Assembly: GCA_003278065.1 (NCBI GenBank)
Contig: QCHE01000008.1
Span: 1-57,792, forward strand
From: Pelagibacteraceae bacterium AG-390-O04
Lineage (GTDB): Bacteria > Pseudomonadota > Alphaproteobacteria > Pelagibacterales > Pelagibacteraceae
Reading direction: 5' to 3'
Length of the DNA: 57,792 nucleotides
Numbering within the stretch: the stretch's first letter is position 1; every line of letters begins with the position of its first letter. The notes beneath the pieces were generated by a model. The model was not told the origin of the DNA. It was given only the letters and a program-made list of their open reading frames with translations, and searched no databases. Shown piece by piece: positions 1 to 8,247 of this stretch. Both the position numbers and the translations under genes were made by a program.

Positions 1-413
1 GAATTTCTTAAATTTATATTAAAAAATTTAAAAGATTTTTTTTTTGTATTATTTCTTATTAATTTTTTATTAATTTCAAAACCTAGATATTTGATATCAA
101 AAAATTTATATAAAAAAAGAGCCGGTCTTGAAAATCCACATCCCAAATCTATGAAATTAAACTTTTTAATCTTATTTTTTTTAAGATATTTTTTAAATAA
201 AACTAAAAAATAATAAGGTGTAGGCAAGTATCCAGTATTATAGACATTTTTGATCTTAGAATTTAAATAAGAAGTGTCTTTATTCTCAATTAATTTATAA
301 TCTTTGAAACCTTTAAAATAAATTAATTCGTAAAAAATTATTTTAATTGAATTTAAATAACCGTAATTACTCATGTTTTTTATAAAAAGAATTATAAAAG
401 ATAATAATTTCAT
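1..413 (-). CDS. Class I SAM-dependent methyltransferase, N-terminal part (runs off window)
   Basis: The reading frame is open to the left window edge, so only about 137 N-terminal residues are visible. A Rossmann motif I (IDLGCGFSRPALFL) begins near residue 88, followed about 15 residues later by an acidic strand (YLGFEIN), the pattern of AdoMet-binding methyltransferases. I chose the ATG at 413 because it lies 2 nt after the stop of the upstream FAD oxidase gene, which fits the tight spacing here; an internal in-frame ATG at 374 is an alternative start. Substrate unknown. The neighbouring oxidase, aminotransferase and glycosyltransferase suggest a sugar, lipid or glycan substrate (inference). 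Confidence 0.7.
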   Translation of the reverse strand, partial: MKLLSFIILFIKNMSNYGYLNSIKIIFYELIYFKGFKDYKLIENKDTSYLNSKIKNVYNTGYLPTPYYFLVLFKKYLKKNKIKKFNFIDLGCGFSRPALFLYKFFDIKYLGFEINKKLIRNNTKKKSFKFFNINLRN

Positions 414-415
414 TA

Positions 416-1711
416 TTAATATTGATTGTTAAAAAGATTATTTACAAAACTTAATTTTTTATTGATCAAGCTTATATCCTTAAGAAATTTCTTTGTATGT
501 GAAGGATAGAACATTTTAATAATTTTTTTGTTGATGAGACTATTTTTATATAAATTTATTTTACAATTGAATTTTAAATCCAGTTTTAATATTTTGTCAT
601 AGAACTGATTAAAATTTTTATCACAAATTATATGAATAGCTATAGCTAAGCCCTTTTGGGTGAATTCGTAACCATCTCCCTTTTTATTGAAAATTTTTAA
701 ATGTAGCAAAGTTATATTGGGTTTATATTTTATTAACAAGTTTTTAAAATCAAAAAGATATTTTTCTATATTTTTTTCAGGAATTATATTTTGGTATTCT
801 ATAAATTTTCTTGATTGAAAGAGAAAATAAGCAGTGTTATAATTTGATGTAAATAAAAGATTATTAATATCAACTTCTTTTTTAAAAAAATGTTTAAATT
901 TTTCTATAAAAAAATTTGTTTGAAATAATATTTTTTTGATAAACTCATTTTCAAAAAATTTTAATCTTATATTGGGTATTTTACTTAGTTTTAATTTAGT
1001 TAATTTTATTTTTTTATCATTGATTTTTTTTCCAGTTATTATTCTACCAACAAAAAGATTTTTTGTTTTATAATCAACATAAAATGAGTTTTGACTAATT
1101 TCACAATTTGAACGTTTAATTAATTGATAGCTCTTAAATAAGTCATTTTTATTAATAATCTTAATCTTATATTTTGAATGATTAAGATTAAATACTTTTA
1201 GTTTTATTTTAGTGATTATTCCAGTTAAGCCGAAACCATTCTTTGTTAGTCTAAAAAGTTTTTTATTTTTTGACTTTGATAGAACTTTATAACCAAAGTT
1301 AGGATTGAAAATTGTAATTTCAGAAACATAATCATTAAATATTCCATCTTTAGAATTTATACCATGAACTCCATTAGCAACACACGCACCTACTGATATT
1401 CCTGGATATGATGGAAAAAAAGGGCAGTATCTTTTTTTATTTATTAAAAAATTATGAATATCAATAATTTTAGCATTTCCATTACAGCTAATTATATTTT
1501 TTTTAGAGTCCAAGATGAAATTATCGTTTAAAATTGGTTTAATCATACTCCCAATTTTATTGTAACTAATATTTGAAATTGAATTTCCTTCACCATGAAT
1601 TGTGTTATATCTATAAAATTTTTGATTATTTTCTGTGAAAAAATTTAAATCAACTAATTCTGAAAAGTGACCATCTATACTTTTTTTTCTTTTTTTATTT
1701 TGTGTATTCAT
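416..1711 (-). CDS. FAD-binding oxidoreductase, DprE1/GlcD-like (VAO fold)
   Basis: 431 aa. The N-terminal half looks like a PCMH-type FAD-binding domain: a glycine-rich entry (HGEGNSISNISYNKIGSM, about residues 39-56), then PSYPGISVGACVANGVHGIN near residues 100-119, where DprE1-type sugar oxidases have their flavin-binding PGT...VGGAIA..HGKN segment. The C-terminal half resembles the FAD-linked oxidase cap. Known relatives oxidise polyprenyl-phospho-ribose at C2' or other sugar alcohols. The gene overlaps the DegT aminotransferase start by 17 nt and is followed by the methyltransferase, so it is probably one operon making or modifying a lipid-linked or surface sugar. No DprE2-type reductase partner is in the window. 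Exact substrate not established. Confidence 0.75.
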   Translation of the reverse strand: MNTQNKKRKKSIDGHFSELVDLNFFTENNQKFYRYNTIHGEGNSISNISYNKIGSMIKPILNDNFILDSKKNIISCNGNAKIIDIHNFLINKKRYCPFFPSYPGISVGACVANGVHGINSKDGIFNDYVSEITIFNPNFGYKVLSKSKNKKLFRLTKNGFGLTGIITKIKLKVFNLNHSKYKIKIINKNDLFKSYQLIKRSNCEISQNSFYVDYKTKNLFVGRIITGKKINDKKIKLTKLKLSKIPNIRLKFFENEFIKKILFQTNFFIEKFKHFFKKEVDINNLLFTSNYNTAYFLFQSRKFIEYQNIIPEKNIEKYLFDFKNLLIKYKPNITLLHLKIFNKKGDGYEFTQKGLAIAIHIICDKNFNQFYDKILKLDLKFNCKINLYKNSLINKKIIKMFYPSHTKKFLKDISLINKKLSFVNNLFNNQY

Positions 1712-2939
1712 GAGCTTTATTTATACCCATAATTATTTTGTCTAAATGATTTTTACTAAGATAAGAAGAATTTTGAATTCTTAGGAGTTTAGGGTTATTT
1801 TTTGATGTAACTTGAAAATTATCGCTATAATTTTGAATTTCATAATTATAATCTAAGCAATTCCATACATTTTCTTCCATTGCATGAATTCCTTGTTTAA
1901 ATAAATTCTTATTAAATTTTTCAAAATTTTTTTTAATTTTGATGACAAAATATTGATAGTTCCAATCAATATCATTATCATAGTCTAATAATTCTATATT
2001 TTCCAAATTTTTTATATTCTTAATTAAATATTCAATATTTTCTTTTCTTCTTATTTTCATTTGATCTAATTTTTTAAGTTGACTTAAGCCAAATTCAATT
2101 TGGTATTTAGAAAGAGTAGATCTTTCCATCGCATCAAATTTTTTTGTTGAAATACCCATTCCAGAATAAATTATTTTTCTATAAATTCTTGGATTAAACT
2201 TATCAAGAAAGAAAAAAATTTTTGAGGTCAATATTGAATATAAAAAAGGAAAAGAATTTATAACTGAAACAATATTTTTCATGAAGAGTAAAAATTTTTT
2301 TTTAAATGAAAACTTAATATTATCTTCGGTCCATTTATTTATATATTTATTTAATTCTTTATTTGATGATATTAATATTCCCCCACTTAGAGTAGTAGGT
2401 ATTTTTATTAAACTACAACTATAAATGCCCACATCACCAAACATCCCTGTTTCAGTATTATTATAAAATGTATCAAAAGATTGTGCACAGTCTTCAATTA
2501 AAAGGATATTTCTATCCTGAGTAAATTTTTTTATTTCATCTATTTTACAAGGATATCCAAAAAGGTGTGTAACAACAATACACTTTGTATTTTTAGATAT
2601 TTTTTCCTCTAAAAGTTTATGATCAATGTTCATTGTTTTGCTGTCAACATCAACTAGTTTTATTTTAAGTTTAAGTTCAGAGGCTATTTTTAAATATAAT
2701 GGAAAGCTCATTGAGGAGAATATTATTTCATCCCCCTCTTTGAGATTTTTTTTTAGGGCTAAGTAAAATCCTAATCTTGCTGAAGGTAATAAATTAATAT
2801 ATTTATTTTTAAATCTTTCATTTAAAAATAAATTAATTTCATTTTGACTCTTTTTAAAATTTACTGGAAGAAAAAAATCTTTAATTATTTTAAAAAATTC
2901 TCTGTTATTTAAATCTATTGAAAAAAAAGGTATCGCCAT
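1695..2939 (-). CDS. DegT/DnrJ/EryC1/StrS-family PLP aminotransferase
   Basis: 414 aa. It is a PLP-dependent sugar aminotransferase-family protein. Visible motifs are LLIEDCAQSFD (PLP-contacting Asp) and, around residue 170, SCSLIKIPTTLSGGILI, in which the lysine sits at the family's Schiff-base position. This contrasts with the other DegT protein in the window (28193-29395), where that residue is His. Between about residues 205 and 250 there is an unusually hydrophobic, aromatic insert (FLLFMKNIVSVI, FPFLYSILTSKIFFFL) that could contact membrane. It would make an amino sugar for a glycan or lipid. It overlaps the FAD oxidase gene downstream and starts 7 nt after the GT2 stop, consistent with an operon. 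Sugar substrate unknown. Confidence 0.8.
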   Translation of the reverse strand: MAIPFFSIDLNNREFFKIIKDFFLPVNFKKSQNEINLFLNERFKNKYINLLPSARLGFYLALKKNLKEGDEIIFSSMSFPLYLKIASELKLKIKLVDVDSKTMNIDHKLLEEKISKNTKCIVVTHLFGYPCKIDEIKKFTQDRNILLIEDCAQSFDTFYNNTETGMFGDVGIYSCSLIKIPTTLSGGILISSNKELNKYINKWTEDNIKFSFKKKFLLFMKNIVSVINSFPFLYSILTSKIFFFLDKFNPRIYRKIIYSGMGISTKKFDAMERSTLSKYQIEFGLSQLKKLDQMKIRRKENIEYLIKNIKNLENIELLDYDNDIDWNYQYFVIKIKKNFEKFNKNLFKQGIHAMEENVWNCLDYNYEIQNYSDNFQVTSKNNPKLLRIQNSSYLSKNHLDKIIMGINKAHEYTK

Positions 2940-2946
2940 AAATAAT

Positions 2947-3627
2947 CTATTTTGATCTTAAAAAGTATTTAAAACTTTTTATTATTTCTATAAGTATATG
3001 TAATCCATCTATTAAAACATTTACTTTTTTCTGTCCTCCAAATCTTCTTCTTTCTTTCATCGGTATTTCTGTATAAGAAAAGTTATCAAATTTGACTTTT
3101 GTAGGAAGTTCTATGCATAGTTTAAAATCATTATTTTTTAAATTTAATTTTTTAAAAGAATTTACGTTACAAAGTACATAAGTAAATAAAATATCTGAAA
3201 GTTTAATTCTTAAAAAATATCGAGTGATGAATGAGAAAATCTTGTTACCGGTAAGAGTTATAATATCGTCATCATCGCTACCTGAATTTTTAGTATATCG
3301 GGTTCCAAAAACAAAATTAAAATTTTTAGAAACTTGAATTAATTCGCTAAAATATTTTGGATCAAATGAGTAATCAGCATTAAAAATACAGCCATAATCA
3401 CTATTAGCATTCTCAAACCCTTCAATTATTGCTGATCCATAACCACTTTTTTTTTGAATAATAATTTTGCAATTAAATTTTTTTGCAATTGGAATTGAAT
3501 TGTCATCTTCACTATCAACTACTAAAATTTTTTCATTAACATATGGATTATTTTCAATTTCTTTTAAGACTGCCTCCAAACTCTCTTTTTCATTTTTTGT
3601 AGGTATTATTAAAGAAATTTTATCCAT
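2947..3627 (-). CDS. Family 2 glycosyltransferase (polyprenol-phosphate sugar transferase-like)
   Basis: 226 aa. GT-A fold of family 2: N-terminal ISLIIPTKNEKESL, the nucleotide-binding ILVVDSEDDN and the metal-binding region CIFNADYSFDP, followed by a C-terminal half with ERRRFGGQKKVN. Size and layout resemble dolichol/polyprenyl-phosphate mannosyltransferase (DPM1-like) proteins without a C-terminal membrane domain. It probably transfers a sugar to a polyprenyl phosphate or lipid at the inner membrane. It is the first gene of the minus-strand glycan cluster and starts about 50 nt downstream of tRNA-Arg on the same strand. Acceptor and donor cannot be read from sequence. Confidence 0.8.
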   Translation of the reverse strand: MDKISLIIPTKNEKESLEAVLKEIENNPYVNEKILVVDSEDDNSIPIAKKFNCKIIIQKKSGYGSAIIEGFENANSDYGCIFNADYSFDPKYFSELIQVSKNFNFVFGTRYTKNSGSDDDDIITLTGNKIFSFITRYFLRIKLSDILFTYVLCNVNSFKKLNLKNNDFKLCIELPTKVKFDNFSYTEIPMKERRRFGGQKKVNVLIDGLHILIEIIKSFKYFLRSK

Positions 3628-3679
3628 AAGTAGATTTAATCATTATATTTTAAATTTTAATATATCAATCTTAATTTAT

Positions 3680-3756
3680 TGGCGCGCCTGCTAGGAGTCG
3701 AACCCAGAACCTCCTGGTCCGTAGCCAAGCGCTCTATCCAATTGAGCTACAGGCGC
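3680..3756 (-). tRNA. tRNA-Arg (anticodon ACG)
   Basis: Cloverleaf read on the minus strand: acceptor GCGCCTG/CAGGCGC, D arm GCTC...GAGC, anticodon stem CTTGG/CCAGG with loop CTACGGA (anticodon ACG, normally A34 to inosine by TadA), T arm CTGGG-TTCGACT-CCTAG. The discriminator is G and the terminal CCA is encoded in the DNA (3680-3682). It sits exactly at the edge of the polysaccharide cluster, a common integration point for variable islands. Confidence 0.95.
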
Positions 3757-3827
3757 ATTTTTTATTTTATTTAATTATAGTATGTTAATTTTTAGTGTAT
3801 TTTAATTATAAGACAAATTTAAAATTT

Positions 3828-5003
3828 ATGACTAATAAAAGTATAGAAATAGTAATTATTGATGGTGTAAGAACACCAATAGGCGCGTACAAAGGTTCTT
3901 TGAAAAATATTAAAGCTGATCAACTTGGATCTATAGTTATTAAAGAATTGTTAAAAAGAACAAAAATAAATCACGAGGAAGTAGATGAAGTAGTTATGGG
4001 ACAAGTACTGACTGCTGGGGGTGGACAAAATCCTGCAAGGCAAGCAGCAATCAATGCTGATATACCTGTCTCAAAACCAGCGCATATGGTTAACCAAGTT
4101 TGTGGATCTGGTCTGAGAGCTATTATTTCAGCATATCAATCAATTAAATTAGGTGATGTTAAAAAAGTTATATGTGGTGGCCAAGAAAATATGTCTATAG
4201 CTCCTCACTCAATATTTTTTAGAGATGAAAAGAAGATATCGGAAAAAAAATTATTAGATACAATGATCAACGATGGACTAATTGATGCATTTAATAATTA
4301 TCATATGGGAGTAACAGCAGAAAATGTTGCAAAAAAATTTGATGTATCAAGACAAGAGCAAGATAAATTTGCTTTGAATTCTCAAAAAAAAGCTGAAGCA
4401 GCATATAGTAAGAATAAATTTGATGATGAACTTATCAAAATAAATTACAAAGGAAATATTTTAGATAAAGATGAACATCCAAGACCAGGTATAAAGCTTA
4501 ATGATTTAGAAAAATTAAAAACAGTATTTCAACAGAATGGAACTGTTACACCAGGAAATTCTTCAGGTATAAATGATGGAGCTGCCGTTTTATTATTAAC
4601 TACCTTAGAAGAAGCAGAAAAAAAATCTATTAAGCCATTGGTAAAAATAGTTTCTTGGGCTTCAGTTGGAGTAGATCCAGCTTTTATGGGACTAGGACCT
4701 ATAGATGCTGTTCGTAGTGCAATTAAAAAAGCGAAATGGAATTTAGATGAAATTGATTTATTTGAAATTAATGAGGCATTTGCTGCTCAAAGTATAGCAG
4801 TAATTCGTGAATTAGGTATTGATCCAAATAAAGTTAATGTTAATGGAGGGGCAATTGCTCTTGGTCATCCTATAGGAGCTTCGGGAGCAAGAATATTAGT
4901 CACTTTGATACATGAAATGAAAAGACAAAATAAAAACAAAGGTTGTGCAACACTCTGCATAGGTGGTGGAATGGGCATAGCGATATGTATTGAGAAAATT
5001 TAG
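3828..5003 (+). CDS. Acetyl-CoA acetyltransferase (thiolase II)
   Basis: 391 aa from the ATG at 3828, the usual length of AtoB/PhaA thiolases. It condenses or cleaves acetoacetyl-CoA. Catalytic residues are visible: nucleophilic Cys in NQVCGSGLRAI (about residue 92), His in GHPIGASGARI (about 350) and the second Cys in CIGGGMGIA (about 380). A GTG at 3795 is in frame, but the extra residues do not belong to the family and a TATAAG box (3807-3812) lies between the two starts, so I prefer 3828. No CoA-transferase, PhaB or PhaC gene is adjacent, so degradative versus biosynthetic use is open. The product call is firm; the choice between atoB and phaA is not. Confidence 0.93.
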   Translation: MTNKSIEIVIIDGVRTPIGAYKGSLKNIKADQLGSIVIKELLKRTKINHEEVDEVVMGQVLTAGGGQNPARQAAINADIPVSKPAHMVNQVCGSGLRAIISAYQSIKLGDVKKVICGGQENMSIAPHSIFFRDEKKISEKKLLDTMINDGLIDAFNNYHMGVTAENVAKKFDVSRQEQDKFALNSQKKAEAAYSKNKFDDELIKINYKGNILDKDEHPRPGIKLNDLEKLKTVFQQNGTVTPGNSSGINDGAAVLLLTTLEEAEKKSIKPLVKIVSWASVGVDPAFMGLGPIDAVRSAIKKAKWNLDEIDLFEINEAFAAQSIAVIRELGIDPNKVNVNGGAIALGHPIGASGARILVTLIHEMKRQNKNKGCATLCIGGGMGIAICIEKI

Positions 5004-5116
5004 GAATTTATCTTTCGATATTTCTCATCTAATAAAATTTTTTGTATCCAAATTTTAGCATCAATATAAGGACTAACCTTTGGTTGAATTAGTAAATTTA
5101 ATAACTTTTTAATCAT
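5000..5116 (-). CDS. Possible 38-aa hypothetical protein in the thiolase-aceE gap
   Basis: In the 207-nt space between thiolase and aceE, the minus strand has a 38-codon frame from ATG 5116 to TAA 5000. Its stop overlaps the thiolase stop by 2-3 nt, the same tail-to-tail arrangement seen at several convergent junctions here. The peptide starts MIKKLLNLLIQPKVSPYID and ends EKYRKINS. No ribosome binding site is evident and I recognise no family. In such AT-rich DNA a frame this short can arise by chance. Low confidence; the rest of the gap holds the aceE promoter region. Confidence 0.25.
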   Translation of the reverse strand: MIKKLLNLLIQPKVSPYIDAKIWIQKILLDEKYRKINS

Positions 5117-5169
5117 TTTTGAAGCATGTAATTAAAGAGTGTCAAAAAATTGGACAGAATGTGTTAGAA

Positions 5170-5199
5170 TTGAATAAGTATATTTTTATGGTGTATAAG
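5170..5199 (+). promoter_or_regulatory. Candidate sigma-70 promoter for aceE-aceF
   Basis: TTGAAT at 5170-5175 and TATAAG at 5194-5199, separated by 18 nt, match the -35/-10 pattern. Predicted transcription would begin about 5 nt before the aceE ATG at 5211, giving a near-leaderless mRNA; there is no Shine-Dalgarno sequence. Inferred from motif match only. Confidence 0.35.
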
Positions 5200-5210
5200 A
5201 TTTAAAAAAA

Positions 5211-8200
5211 ATGACTAAAAAATTGATTGTTCCTGATATTGGCGATTTTGAGAATGTTGAGATAATTGAATTACTTGTTAAAGAAGGACAAGAAATTAAA
5301 AAAAATGATCCAGTAGTTACAATAGAAAGTGACAAATCAAGTGTAGAAATACCTTCAATATTTTCAGGAAAAATTGTGTCTATAGAAGTAAAAGTTGGAG
5401 ATAAAGTTTCAAAAGGTGATTTACTACTTAACATATCAAATACTAATAAAACATCATCAACTGATGATGTGCCAAAAAATACTGAAAATTTAATAAAAGA
5501 AGCTGAAAATTCTTTAAAAAAAAATCAACAACAAAAAACACCATCTCAAAATATTAAAAAAGAAAAGCCAGAAGTAATTCAAGTTGTAAATAAAGGAGAT
5601 GTTGATCCGTTAGAGACAAGAGAGTGGCTTGAATCTCTTTCAGCAGTAATTGAAAAAGATGGAAATCAAAGAGCTCATTATTTAATTAAAGAATTAATTA
5701 ATAAAGCATATATGGAAGGAGCTAACATTCCATATACCCAAAATACACCATATATAAATACAATTCCTGTAAATGAAGAAAAAAAATCTAATGGTGATCA
5801 GAATATAGAGAGAAGAATAAGATCGTTGATAAGATGGAACGCTGCAGCAATGGTAGTTAGAGCTAATCAAAAATTTCCAGAGCTTGGAGGCCATATAGGA
5901 ACTTTTGCATCTGCAGCAACTCTTTATGATGTTGGAATGAATCATTTTTGGAGAGCTAAAAATAATAAATTTGGGGGTGATTTAGTTTACTTTCAAGGTC
6001 ATAGTGCGCCTGGTATGTATGCAAGAGCTTTTCTTGAAGGAAGACTTAATGAAAAACAATTAGATAGTTTTAGACAAGAAGTTAATCCTGGTGGTTTATC
6101 CTCTTATCCACATCCCTGGTTAATGCCAAACTTTTGGCAATTTCCTACAGTTTCGATGGGATTAGGTCCAATGTTAGCAATATATCAGGCTAGATATATG
6201 AAGTATTTAATTAATCGAGGATTAATAAAAGATGAAGGAAGAAAAGTTTGGGCATTTTTAGGTGATGGTGAAATGGATGAACCAGAATCTTTAGGTGCTA
6301 TTGGTTTGGCTTCGAGAGAAAAATTAGATAATTTGATATTTGTAATTAACTGTAATCTTCAAAGGTTAGATGGACCTGTACGAGGTAATGGAAAAATAAT
6401 TCAAGAACTAGAGGGAATATTTAGAGGAGCAGGATGGAATGTTATTAAAGTAATATGGGGATCTTACTGGGATCAGTTATTAGCAAATGATAAAACTGGC
6501 CATTTAGTTAAAACAATGAATGAAACAGTTGATGGTGAATATCAAGCTATGAAAGCAAGAGATGGTGCATATGTTAGAGAAAAATTTTTTGGAAAATTTA
6601 AGGAAACTAAAGAGTTAGTTTCGAGTCTTTCAGACAAAGATATATGGAGGTTAAATAGAGGTGGGCACGATCCTCACAAGGTTTTTGCTGCATATGATAA
6701 AGCATCAAAAAATATTGGTAGTCCAACGGTTGTAATAGCAAAGACCATCAAAGGTTATGGCATGGGCAAGAGTGGAGAAAGTGTAAACACTACCCATCAA
6801 ACTAAAAAATTGGACGTTGATGACTTAATGTACTACAGAGATAGATTTGATGTTCCTCTGACTGATCAGCAGGTAAAAAATATTGAATATTATAAACCTG
6901 AGCAAAATTCTCCTGAGATTAAATACATTAAGGAAAGAAGACTTCAATTAGGTGGATTTATCCCTGAAAGAACTACATATGCCAAACCAATTAAAACTCC
7001 CCCTAAAGATATTTTTGATAATATGAAAGTTTCTACTGGTGAAAAAGAAATGTCTACAACAATGGCATTAGTACGAATGCTTACAAATCTTCTAAGAGAT
7101 AAAAATGTTGCACCTAGATTAGTGCCAATTATACCTGATGAAGCTAGAACATTTGGCATGGAGGGTTTTTTTCAAAAAGTTGGAATATATGCTCATGAGG
7201 GTCAAAAGTATGAACCTGAGGATTCTGCTCAATTAAGTTCATATAGAGAAGAAAAAAGTGGACAAGTTTTAGAGGAAGGAATTACTGAAGCTGGAGCAAT
7301 GTCTTCCTGGATTGCTGCGGGAACTTCATACACAAACCATGATATAGAAATGATACCTATTTATCTTTTTTACTCGATGTTTGGATTTCAAAGAATAGGT
7401 GATTTTGCATGGGCAGGTGCAGACAGTCAGTCTAGGGGTTTTTTGATTGGTGCTACTGCTGGAAGAACTACCTTAGCTGGAGAAGGATTACAACATCAGG
7501 ATGGACATAGTCATCTAATGGCATCAACAATTCCTAACTGTATATCTTATGACCCAACTTTTCATTATGAATTAGCAGTTATTTTTAGAGAGGGTTTAAA
7601 AAGAATGTATGAGAAAAAAGAAAATATTTTTTATTACATAACAACTATGAATGAAAATTATCCTCATCCAGCAATTCCAAAAGATAAATCATGTGAAGAG
7701 GGAATATTGAAAGGGATGTATAAAATAAAAGAATTCAACAAATATAACAAAACAAAAATTCAATTTTTAGGATCTGGGACAATCCTTAGAGAAATGATTG
7801 CAGGTGCTGAAATATTACAAAATGAATATCAAATAGATAGTGAAGTTTGGAGTGTTACTAGTTTTAATGAATTAAGAAGAGATGGCTTAGAGGTAGAAAG
7901 ATATAATCTTTTAAATCCAGATAAGGAGCCTAAAAAATCATTTGTTGAAAAATGCTTAAGCAAAACAGAGGGACCTATTTTGGCTGCTTCAGACTATATG
8001 AGAATGAACTCTGATCAAATAAGACCTTATATTGATAAAAATTTTTATTCGTTAGGAACAGATGGATTTGGGCGAAGTGATACAAGAAAAAATTTAAGAA
8101 AATTTTTTGAGGTTGATAAAGAACATATCATAACCTACGGTCTAAGCATTTTGGCTAAAGAACAACTTATAGCATCTAAATACGCAAAAGAAGCGATAAA

Positions 8201-8246
8201 AAAATATAAAATTGATCCGAATAAACCGATGCCAACAAAATTATAG
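5211..8246 (+). CDS. aceE: Pyruvate dehydrogenase E1 (homodimeric type) with N-terminal lipoyl domain
   Basis: 1011 aa, about 125 longer than typical AceE (near 887 aa). Residues 1-78 are a complete lipoyl domain (VPDIGDF..., lipoyl-Lys in ESDKSSVEIPS, Lys42), followed by a Lys/Gln/Ser-rich linker to about residue 125. The AceE body then begins with DPLETREWLESLSAVIE. The thiamine diphosphate motif GDGEMDEPES...FVINCNLQRLDGP and the conserved HQDGHSHLMAS segment are intact. It decarboxylates pyruvate and reductively acetylates lipoyl groups of E2. aceF follows after 1 nt. A lipoyl domain on E1 is odd: it is known at the N-terminus of E1-beta in some alphaproteobacteria, but here it is attached to the AceE-type single-chain E1. 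No E3 gene (lpd) is nearby. Confidence 0.95.
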   Translation: MTKKLIVPDIGDFENVEIIELLVKEGQEIKKNDPVVTIESDKSSVEIPSIFSGKIVSIEVKVGDKVSKGDLLLNISNTNKTSSTDDVPKNTENLIKEAENSLKKNQQQKTPSQNIKKEKPEVIQVVNKGDVDPLETREWLESLSAVIEKDGNQRAHYLIKELINKAYMEGANIPYTQNTPYINTIPVNEEKKSNGDQNIERRIRSLIRWNAAAMVVRANQKFPELGGHIGTFASAATLYDVGMNHFWRAKNNKFGGDLVYFQGHSAPGMYARAFLEGRLNEKQLDSFRQEVNPGGLSSYPHPWLMPNFWQFPTVSMGLGPMLAIYQARYMKYLINRGLIKDEGRKVWAFLGDGEMDEPESLGAIGLASREKLDNLIFVINCNLQRLDGPVRGNGKIIQELEGIFRGAGWNVIKVIWGSYWDQLLANDKTGHLVKTMNETVDGEYQAMKARDGAYVREKFFGKFKETKELVSSLSDKDIWRLNRGGHDPHKVFAAYDKASKNIGSPTVVIAKTIKGYGMGKSGESVNTTHQTKKLDVDDLMYYRDRFDVPLTDQQVKNIEYYKPEQNSPEIKYIKERRLQLGGFIPERTTYAKPIKTPPKDIFDNMKVSTGEKEMSTTMALVRMLTNLLRDKNVAPRLVPIIPDEARTFGMEGFFQKVGIYAHEGQKYEPEDSAQLSSYREEKSGQVLEEGITEAGAMSSWIAAGTSYTNHDIEMIPIYLFYSMFGFQRIGDFAWAGADSQSRGFLIGATAGRTTLAGEGLQHQDGHSHLMASTIPNCISYDPTFHYELAVIFREGLKRMYEKKENIFYYITTMNENYPHPAIPKDKSCEEGILKGMYKIKEFNKYNKTKIQFLGSGTILREMIAGAEILQNEYQIDSEVWSVTSFNELRRDGLEVERYNLLNPDKEPKKSFVEKCLSKTEGPILAASDYMRMNSDQIRPYIDKNFYSLGTDGFGRSDTRKNLRKFFEVDKEHIITYGLSILAKEQLIASKYAKEAIKKYKIDPNKPMPTKL
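5214..5440 (+). repeat. Lipoyl-domain copy 1 (aceE N-terminus), paralogous to 8251-8478
   Basis: Protein-level near-duplicate of the aceF lipoyl domain: both read KK.I.VP.IGDF.NVEIIE and share IKKNDP and ESDKSSVEIPS. DNA similarity is visible too, for example GTTGAGATAATTGAA in both. It is probably an in-operon duplication that fused to E1. Confidence 0.7.
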
Positions 8247-8247
8247 A

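Noticed and set aside
3795-3827. GTG start upstream of the thiolase ATG
   Set aside because: The added 11 residues do not fit thiolases and a -10-like TATAAG lies inside this stretch; the ATG at 3828 gives the family length.
5150-5156. TTGGACA as -35 box of aceE
   Set aside because: No acceptable -10 lies 16-18 nt downstream; the TTGAAT/TATAAG pair is better placed.
8212-8247. Longer aceF start overlapping aceE
   Set aside because: The extra residues are not lipoyl-domain sequence; the ATG at 8248 matches the aceE paralogous domain start.
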